DNA from: Chitinophagaceae bacterium
GTDB taxonomy: Bacteria > Bacteroidota > Bacteroidia > Chitinophagales > Chitinophagaceae
DNA: 7,365 bases
Assembly (NCBI GenBank): GCA_947472635.1
Contig: CANJDY010000142.1
Location: 1-7,365, forward strand
Direction of reading: 5' to 3'
Part shown: positions 1 through 5,781 of the stretch, piece after piece
Numbering within the stretch: position 1 is the first letter of the stretch
Layout: each line of letters starts with the position of its first letter
Made by a program: the position numbers and the translations under genes
The notes under the pieces: model-generated
The model's database searches: none
The model's input: the letters and a program-made list of their open reading frames with translations, nothing else
What the model was told of the DNA's origin: nothing

Positions 1-834
1 AATGGTATGTTAATAGACGGGAATGGCCAGCCTTTTAGTGATGGTTCTTATGGATTTATACCTCGATTCCTTCACGGTGAACTAATTTCATATGCAGTGG
101 GTGATGCATCAAATGCTTATGCTGGAATGGTAGAAGGAGTAAAAGTCGACTATGGTATGCGCTTGTTTAAAAGACACTATATTATGCTTCGCCCATCCAT
201 TATTATTATTTACGATGAATTAGAAGCTGATCATGCAGCGCAGTGGAGCTGGTTATTACACAACGATAAAAGTTTGATAATAGATTCGATAAAAAAAACA
301 ATTTCCGCTCAAAATGGGGTAGCCAAAGCACAAGTTTCCTTGTTTGCATCAAGCCCAATCAATTTTAAAGTAACCGACCAATTCTCTGTTCCTGTAAATA
401 ATTGGACCAATAAAATTAGTGAAGAAGGCGATACCTTAAATTATGTCAATCAATGGCATTTTAAAGGGGAGTCTCTACAAAAAAAAGCAAAAATGCGTTA
501 CCTAGCTATCATTCAAGTGAAGCCAGATGGGCAATTCGAGCAAGTAATCAGTAGTCAGAATCAAGGTGAGATTTCTATTGGTCATTGGCGTATTAGTGCA
601 GAAATGGATGCAACAAAGCCTGCAAAAATTCAACTGAATAATGTTGAAAATACAGTTTCTTTTGTTTCTAGTGGAACGCTTTCAATGCAGCAAAAAAAAT
701 ACAATTCAAAAGATAATAGCAGTGCTAAATTGGTAGAAGTAACCAATGGCAAAACGGTATATCAAGAAGTAAATGATAGTATACCTATTTCAATAAAAAA
801 AATGTTATTGAGAAATAAATTAGTTGTAAAATAA
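1..834 (+). CDS. Heparinase II/III-like polysaccharide lyase, C-terminal part (5' truncated by window edge)
   Basis: This frame is open from the first base, so the Met at base 7 is almost certainly internal; 277 residues are visible. They match the C-terminal beta-sandwich of heparinase II/III-type lyases, which cleave uronic-acid-containing polysaccharides by beta-elimination in the periplasm or at the cell surface. Seen directly: the NGMLIDGNGQ stretch at the very start resembles the family's conserved HNTxLIDGxGQ motif. It is followed by a GDASNAY segment and by an R-HYIMLRP-(I)n-YDELEA-WSWLLH block (encoded at about 169-261), the typical 'R-x-rP-D-wllH' core of the sandwich. The alpha-toroid and most catalytic residues (Asn/Tyr/His/Tyr in relatives) lie upstream, so the PL family (12, 15, 17, 21, 33 or another) and the substrate cannot be decided. 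It ends in TAA 18 bases before the sulfatase start, which suggests cotranscription. Fold assignment is fairly secure; lyase activity is inferred. Confidence 0.8.
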   Translation, partial: NGMLIDGNGQPFSDGSYGFIPRFLHGELISYAVGDASNAYAGMVEGVKVDYGMRLFKRHYIMLRPSIIIIYDELEADHAAQWSWLLHNDKSLIIDSIKKTISAQNGVAKAQVSLFASSPINFKVTDQFSVPVNNWTNKISEEGDTLNYVNQWHFKGESLQKKAKMRYLAIIQVKPDGQFEQVISSQNQGEISIGHWRISAEMDATKPAKIQLNNVENTVSFVSSGTLSMQQKKYNSKDNSSAKLVEVTNGKTVYQEVNDSIPISIKKMLLRNKLVVK

Positions 835-852
835 TATTAAAATTAAAAACCT

Positions 853-2292
853 ATGCTACGTCTTTTTAAAATAAGCATGTTTGTTTTTGTTGGGTTAAGT
901 TTGTTTGGTTTGATGGCTTTTCGCACATTTTCAGACAAGCCAAAACCAAAGCCAAATTTCATTTTCATTTTAACCGATGATTTAGGATGGACGAGCAGTT
1001 CGCTTTTAATGAATAATAATATCCCCAATTCTAAAAGTGATTTTTACGAAACGCCACAGATTGAAAAATTAGCTTCGAAAGGAATGCGTTTTTCAAATGG
1101 CTATGCTCCATGTGCTTTGTGCTGCCCCACTAGGCGTAGTATTCAATTCGGCCAATCTCCTGCCCGTCAGGGTGATTTGTTATTTAAAGAAAATTATCAT
1201 CCAGACTATAAAAAAGTAACGTCTATTCCACAGTTGCTAAAATCAATTTCTCTCGATTACAGAGCGGCACATTATGGAAAATGGGATTTAAGAGCCGATC
1301 TTTTTCCAGAAGAAATTGGTTATGATGAAAGTGATGGTAATACAGGCAACGCAAATGGCGATATGAATTCTACCAAAGACACAAAATGGACGGATTTGTT
1401 TTTAAACAATGATCCAAAAAAAATAGAAACAATTACAGCTCGAGCACTCAATTTTATGCGCAGGCAAGTAAAATCGGGTCATCCATTTTATTTGCAAGTA
1501 TCACACTATGCTACACATGTTGATTTTCAAACAAAGGAAAAAACGTATGAAAAGTACCAACAAAAAAAGAAAGGCGAAATTCATGATAATGCTGGATTTG
1601 CTGGTATGTTAGAAGATTTAGATACAGGGATTGGTAAAATTATGGACCAAATTGATTCTTTAGGTATTGCTGATAATACTTACCTTATTTTGATGGCAGA
1701 TAATGGAGCGGTAGAATTTATCCCACCAGTTAAAAACAAATTTGATCATCCATCTTCTTTTACTAAACATACCAATAGTTATCCATTAAGAGGGGGTAAA
1801 TGGACTTTGTACGAAGGTGGAATTCGAGTTCCATTCTTGGTAATTGGTCCTGGAATTAAACCAGGGTCGCAATGCGATGTTCCTGTAACTGGCTGGGATA
1901 TACTGCCCACATTGAGTAACCTGGCTGGGAATACAAAACCACTGCCACCTAATTTAGATGGTACCAGTTTCAAGCCCTTACTTGAAAACGGGAATGCTGC
2001 AAATTTCAAAAGGAGCGATGACGCATTAATATTTCATTATTTTGGAAAGCCTCATTCTTCCATTCGGATAGGCAATTATAAGCTAATAAAATTTTGGAAA
2101 TTAAATAAAATGGAGCTTTTCAATTTAAAGGATGACTTAGGGGAATTAATTGATTTATCAAAAGAACTTCCCGATAAAGTCAAAGAGTTAGATACCAGAT
2201 TAATGGCTTATCTTGAAAAAGTACATGCTGAAATTTTATACCCGCCTAAGAATATAGGTAGAAAATCAAAAGCTAAGGACAATGAGGATTAG
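853..2292 (+). CDS. S1-family (formylglycine-dependent) sulfatase
   Basis: A 479-residue exported sulfatase, expected to remove sulfate esters from a sugar in the periplasm. Residues 1-23 form a positive n-region plus hydrophobic stretch; the first ATG is preferred because the next Met (residue 9) would lose Arg3 and Lys6. No clear signal peptidase site is visible, so it may stay anchored. Family landmarks: metal-binding TDD at 41-43; CCPTR at 90-94, which fits CxPxR with Cys90 as the formylglycine precursor; HYGKW at 140-144; SHYATH at 217-222; ADNG at 282-285 (metal-binding Asp283/Asn284); and GGKWTLYEGGIRVP at 314-327 with Lys316. Length is normal for the family. A maturing enzyme (formylglycine-generating enzyme or anSME) must be encoded elsewhere. 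Oddity: the conserved GKWH motif reads GKWD (Asp145), followed by a GYDESDG-TGN segment that I believe marks a divergent sulfatase branch. The sulfated sugar and position are not predictable from sequence alone. Confidence 0.93.
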   Translation: MLRLFKISMFVFVGLSLFGLMAFRTFSDKPKPKPNFIFILTDDLGWTSSSLLMNNNIPNSKSDFYETPQIEKLASKGMRFSNGYAPCALCCPTRRSIQFGQSPARQGDLLFKENYHPDYKKVTSIPQLLKSISLDYRAAHYGKWDLRADLFPEEIGYDESDGNTGNANGDMNSTKDTKWTDLFLNNDPKKIETITARALNFMRRQVKSGHPFYLQVSHYATHVDFQTKEKTYEKYQQKKKGEIHDNAGFAGMLEDLDTGIGKIMDQIDSLGIADNTYLILMADNGAVEFIPPVKNKFDHPSSFTKHTNSYPLRGGKWTLYEGGIRVPFLVIGPGIKPGSQCDVPVTGWDILPTLSNLAGNTKPLPPNLDGTSFKPLLENGNAANFKRSDDALIFHYFGKPHSSIRIGNYKLIKFWKLNKMELFNLKDDLGELIDLSKELPDKVKELDTRLMAYLEKVHAEILYPPKNIGRKSKAKDNED

Positions 2293-2323
2293 CGTTATTG
2301 CTAATTACAAATATTTTTATTTC

Positions 2324-2340
2324 TTAATTTAATTTAATTT
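2324..2340 (+). repeat. Short TTAAT tandem repeat in the leader of the GH2 gene
   Basis: Three perfect copies of the pentamer TTAAT, followed by TT, end three bases before the GH2 start codon. The tract occupies the translation-initiation region, where Bacteroidota use A/T-rich, Shine-Dalgarno-less leaders. It may be simple low-complexity sequence; a change in copy number would alter leader length without touching the reading frame. Confidence 0.6.
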
Positions 2341-2343
2341 TTT

Positions 2344-4155
2344 ATGAAAAAATGGTTTCAATCCTTCGTTAAATTTCAATTTTTTATTATCTTTTTGTTA
2401 TTCGCTAAGGGTAGTGTTTTTTGTCAAATCATCCCCCGTTCCGAATATCCGCGACCCCAGTTTGAAAGACATGATTGGGTCAACCTGAATGGTGAATGGA
2501 CCTATACATTTGATTTTGGTAAATCTGGTATTCAAAGTGGTTATCAAAATTCAAAAGGTTTTAAAAATAAAATAATTGTTCCTTTTTGTCCAGAAAGTAA
2601 ATTGTCTGGCGTAGGGTATACCGATTTTATTGATGCCATGTGGTATCAAAGAAGTGTAACTATTCCAAAATCTTGGGATGGCAAAAAGTATATCCTACAT
2701 TTTGGTGGAGTAGATTACCAAAGTGCTTTATACATAGATGGTATATTGGTTGGTCGACATTTTGGAGGTACCGTTTCATTTAGTTATGATATTACTAAGT
2801 TTGTTACAGCAGGGAATACCCATAATTTAGTATTGTCAGTTATTGATGATGTTCGTTCTAATCACCAGCCAGCAGGAAAGCAATGCCTATCTTTGAATTC
2901 AGAAGGTTGTAATTACACGCGCACAACAGGTATTTGGCAAACTGTTTGGATGGAAGCCGTGGCCAAAAATGGCATCAAAGATTGCTATGTGGTTCCAGAT
3001 TTAGACAATGGTAAGTTTAGTTTCCAGCCCCAATTTTATAGTGTAGAGCGCGGCATGAAATTCCTGGTTAAAATATTAGATGGCAATAAAGTTATTGCAC
3101 AACAAGAAATATTGGCTGGTGATAATATAGCCAACAGTATTTCCATTCCTAAACCCAAAACATGGTCTCCTGAATCTCCTTTTTTATATGATGTAGTATA
3201 TCAAGTAATTGATAAAAATAATTCAGTATCCGATGAAGTAAAGGGATATGCAGGCATGCGTAAAGTACATATTGAAGGGAATAAAATTTTCTTAAATAAC
3301 AAACCCATTTTTTTAAGATTTGTATTAGACCAAGGGTTTTATCCTGATGGTATTTGGACGGCACCCACTGATGCCGCTTTAAAAAATGATATTCAGCTTT
3401 CAATGGATGCTGGATTTAATGGGGCTCGCTTACACCAAAAAGTTTTTGAAGAAAGGTTTCATTACTGGGCCGATAAAATGGGCTATTTAACTTGGGGAGA
3501 GTCGTCTAGTTGGGGAATAGACAATAATGATATTGAGTCTGCTAGAAATATGTTGAGTGAATGGAGTGAAATAGTTCGAAGAGATAGAAACTATCCATCA
3601 ATTATAGCTTGGACGCCTTTTAATGAAACAGATGGTGGTATTCAGCACAATAGAATGTTATCAGATGCATATGCATTAACAAAAACAATTGACCCTACTC
3701 GCCCTGTAAATGAAGCTAGTGGTTATTTTCATGTAATCACTGATTTATATACTTCACATAATTACGAACAAAACCCCGATTCATTATTTAAGCAACTAAG
3801 TCCTTCCAAAAAAGGCCCCGTGTTTATTAATACCAAAAAACAAATAGCCTATGGTGGCCAGCCTTATTTCTTAGATGAATATGGTGGAATTAAATGGGTA
3901 GTAGGCAATGCATTTGCTGGCAATTCATGGGGTTATGGAAATGGACCCAAAAGTCTTGACGAGTTGTATGATAGATTGGGGAAATTAACCAATGTAATTT
4001 TAAGTATAGAAAATATGTCGGGCTATTGTTATACGCAATTAACAGATGTAGAACAAGAACAGAACGGTATTTACAATTATGATCGATCTAAAAAATTTGA
4101 TATGAATAAAATCAAAGAAATTTTCAGTAAGCAACCAGCTTCGTATGTTAAATAA
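2344..4155 (+). CDS. Secreted glycoside hydrolase family 2 enzyme (beta-glycosidase, probably beta-galactosidase-like)
   Basis: A 603-residue retaining exo-beta-glycosidase with the three-domain GH2 core. Residues 1-27 are a signal peptide, probably cut at Cys27|Gln28. Residues about 35-205 are the jelly-roll sugar-binding domain (LNGEW at 48-52, MWYQR at 99-103, TTGIWQTVWME at 194-204). About 206-310 is the immunoglobulin-like domain, and about 311-600 the TIM barrel. The barrel carries the acid/base in WTPFNE (Glu428) and the nucleophile in FLDEYGG (Glu512); both catalytic Glu are present, so it should be active. It lacks the extra C-terminal domains of LacZ and matches the length of E. coli beta-glucuronidase. 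However, the Asn-x-Lys carboxylate clamp of glucuronidases is replaced by Glu572-Gln573-Asn574, which argues against a glucuronide substrate. Galactosidase, mannosidase or another GH2 activity remains possible. It starts 51 bases after the sulfatase and has no Shine-Dalgarno motif. Confidence 0.93.
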   Translation: MKKWFQSFVKFQFFIIFLLFAKGSVFCQIIPRSEYPRPQFERHDWVNLNGEWTYTFDFGKSGIQSGYQNSKGFKNKIIVPFCPESKLSGVGYTDFIDAMWYQRSVTIPKSWDGKKYILHFGGVDYQSALYIDGILVGRHFGGTVSFSYDITKFVTAGNTHNLVLSVIDDVRSNHQPAGKQCLSLNSEGCNYTRTTGIWQTVWMEAVAKNGIKDCYVVPDLDNGKFSFQPQFYSVERGMKFLVKILDGNKVIAQQEILAGDNIANSISIPKPKTWSPESPFLYDVVYQVIDKNNSVSDEVKGYAGMRKVHIEGNKIFLNNKPIFLRFVLDQGFYPDGIWTAPTDAALKNDIQLSMDAGFNGARLHQKVFEERFHYWADKMGYLTWGESSSWGIDNNDIESARNMLSEWSEIVRRDRNYPSIIAWTPFNETDGGIQHNRMLSDAYALTKTIDPTRPVNEASGYFHVITDLYTSHNYEQNPDSLFKQLSPSKKGPVFINTKKQIAYGGQPYFLDEYGGIKWVVGNAFAGNSWGYGNGPKSLDELYDRLGKLTNVILSIENMSGYCYTQLTDVEQEQNGIYNYDRSKKFDMNKIKEIFSKQPASYVK

Positions 4156-4191
4156 TCCCCTTCTTATTATTAAAAATTTAAATAATTCAAA

Positions 4192-5706
4192 ATGAATGCT
4201 AGGTGTACGGTTTTATTTCTGATTTGTTTATTGATGGCAATATCAAGTGTAAATGCTCAAGAAACTATTTCTATAAAGGTAAGGGTATCGGTTTCTCCAG
4301 CAATGCAACAACATTTTTTGCAAGGTGGCAGATTGTTGTGTCATATAACTAGTCAAAATGGTAAAGAACCAAGAAGTAATTCTGAAGTAACTATTGGTGT
4401 TACACCATCAGACTGGAATAGATCAAATATTTTTGTGATTGATACTAAAAGGAAAAATGTATTAATTAATGGAGCAAATAAATTAAAAAATCATTTTTCA
4501 GAAAAATATTTTTGTCAAGTAGTATATAAACAAAACATTACTGATGGTAATGAAAATGTAGAAGGGAATTTATATAGTGAAGTTGATTCTTTTACTTTAT
4601 CAAGTCATGTAAAATCAACGCTTACCTTGCAATCTATTATTCCACCTATTGTTATAATCAACCATCCTTTTGTGAAATCTGTAGAAATTACCAGTAAATA
4701 TTTATCAGAATTCTTTGGTAGTCCCCGAAAAATTAAAGCAGCTGTATTATTGCCATCAGGTTATTTTGACAATCCTAACAAACAATATCCTATCTGCTAT
4801 CGTGCACCCGGACTGAATGGAAGAGCCCACTCTATCAATGGAATGATGCAAAAAGAGTTTACAGATTGGTGGTTTTCAAAAAATACACCACAAGTGATTT
4901 ATGTATTTTTAGATTCACAAGGCCCATATGGAGATACTTATCAAGTAGATTCAGATAACAATGGGCCTTGCGGGAAAGCACTTACTGAAGAATTGATACC
5001 AGCCATTGAAAAATTAGTTCACTATCAACCTGAAACCAAAAATCGATATTTAGCTGGTAAATCAACTGGCGGTTGGATTGCTGTAGGATTACAAGTTTTC
5101 TATCCCGACTTTTTTGATGGAACCTGGGCGTATAGTCCAGACCCCATTGATTTCGAACACTATGGTTTAATTGATATCTACCATGATGAAACCATTTTCT
5201 ATAATAAGTTTGGCTACTTACAACCTGGCAAACGTACTACGAATGGAGAACCAACTTTCTCAATGAAAGACTGGATTCATGGAGAAAACACCAATAGCAG
5301 AACTGGCGACTATCGCGTTTCTGGTGGTCAATTTGGCGCCTACAATGCGGTATTTGGTCCGAAGGGTGCAGATGGTCTTCCTTCCTTACTATTTGACCCT
5401 GTTACTGGAAATATTGACCACGAAATTGCCAAGCAATGGGAGAAATATGATTTGAAAAAAGTACTAGAAAAAAACTGGTCTACACTAGGCCCTAAATTGC
5501 AGGGAAAAATTTGGATTTGGACTGGCGATATGGATGGATTGTATTCTAATGTGGCTACTCGTTATTTTAAAAAATATTTAGATGGCACTAGTAATCCTAA
5601 ATCAGATGCAAAAATATCTTTTACTCCAATGGCTGGGCATACGCAAGAATGGAGTGATATTGCAGTGATAAAAATGGTTGCTGAAAAAGCAGCCCAAAAA
5701 AAGTAA
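4192..5706 (+). CDS. Secreted esterase-D-like alpha/beta hydrolase with N-terminal extra domain
   Basis: A 504-residue exported serine hydrolase, probably a carbohydrate esterase removing acyl groups (acetyl, feruloyl or similar) from the glycan; the ester is not known. The signal peptide is residues 1-22, with likely cleavage at Ala22|Gln23. Residues about 24-150 form an unassigned domain rich in alternating hydrophobic and polar residues, likely beta-sandwich. Residues about 165-500 fit the putative-esterase (esterase D/feruloyl esterase type) alpha/beta-hydrolase fold. The nucleophile elbow is GKSTGG at 289-294 with Ser291, the acid is Asp446 or Asp448 in GDMDGLYSN, and the base is His483 in AGHTQEW, so the triad looks complete. 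A large insert of about 100 residues between the strand after the nucleophile (AYSPDP, 313-318) and the Asp could shape the substrate pocket. Its place in the operon, 36 bases after GH2 and 75 before GH92, supports a role in the same catabolic pathway. Peptidase or thioesterase activity is not excluded. Confidence 0.82.
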   Translation: MNARCTVLFLICLLMAISSVNAQETISIKVRVSVSPAMQQHFLQGGRLLCHITSQNGKEPRSNSEVTIGVTPSDWNRSNIFVIDTKRKNVLINGANKLKNHFSEKYFCQVVYKQNITDGNENVEGNLYSEVDSFTLSSHVKSTLTLQSIIPPIVIINHPFVKSVEITSKYLSEFFGSPRKIKAAVLLPSGYFDNPNKQYPICYRAPGLNGRAHSINGMMQKEFTDWWFSKNTPQVIYVFLDSQGPYGDTYQVDSDNNGPCGKALTEELIPAIEKLVHYQPETKNRYLAGKSTGGWIAVGLQVFYPDFFDGTWAYSPDPIDFEHYGLIDIYHDETIFYNKFGYLQPGKRTTNGEPTFSMKDWIHGENTNSRTGDYRVSGGQFGAYNAVFGPKGADGLPSLLFDPVTGNIDHEIAKQWEKYDLKKVLEKNWSTLGPKLQGKIWIWTGDMDGLYSNVATRYFKKYLDGTSNPKSDAKISFTPMAGHTQEWSDIAVIKMVAEKAAQKK

Positions 5707-5781
5707 TCAAATAGGACTATTGACTGTTTCTGTAATTAATAAACCCTTAAAAAAATAATTCTATTTCATCTTAACAGTTCT

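Noticed and set aside
1..834. Treating the Met at base 7 as the real start of a short standalone protein
   Set aside because: The frame is open to the window edge and the visible sequence begins inside a conserved heparinase II/III motif, so the gene is cut by the window.
843..1028. Reverse-strand open frame of 61 codons
   Set aside because: It lies opposite the sulfatase start, has no recognisable domain, and the + strand frame has clear sulfatase motifs.
1779..2009. Reverse-strand open frame of 76 codons
   Set aside because: Antisense shadow of the conserved GGKW...EGGIRVP region of the sulfatase; no independent support.
3149..3403. Reverse-strand open frame of 84 codons
   Set aside because: Antisense to the GH2 Ig-like/TIM-barrel junction; composition looks like a shadow frame and there is no initiation context.
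2344..4155. Calling the GH2 gene a beta-glucuronidase on the strength of its 603-residue length
   Set aside because: The length match to E. coli UidA is not evidence of function, and the Asn-x-Lys carboxylate-binding motif is absent.
5720..5745. TTGACT sequence in the 75-base gap before GH92, possible promoter -35
   Set aside because: No -10 box at suitable spacing, and Bacteroidota primary promoters use a different consensus (TTTG and TAnnTTTG), which is not present in any gap.
5723..5778. Inverted repeat ACTGTT / AACAGT in the gap before GH92
   Set aside because: Six-base arms separated by 44 bases are expected by chance, and there is no GC-rich stem or T-run to make a terminator.
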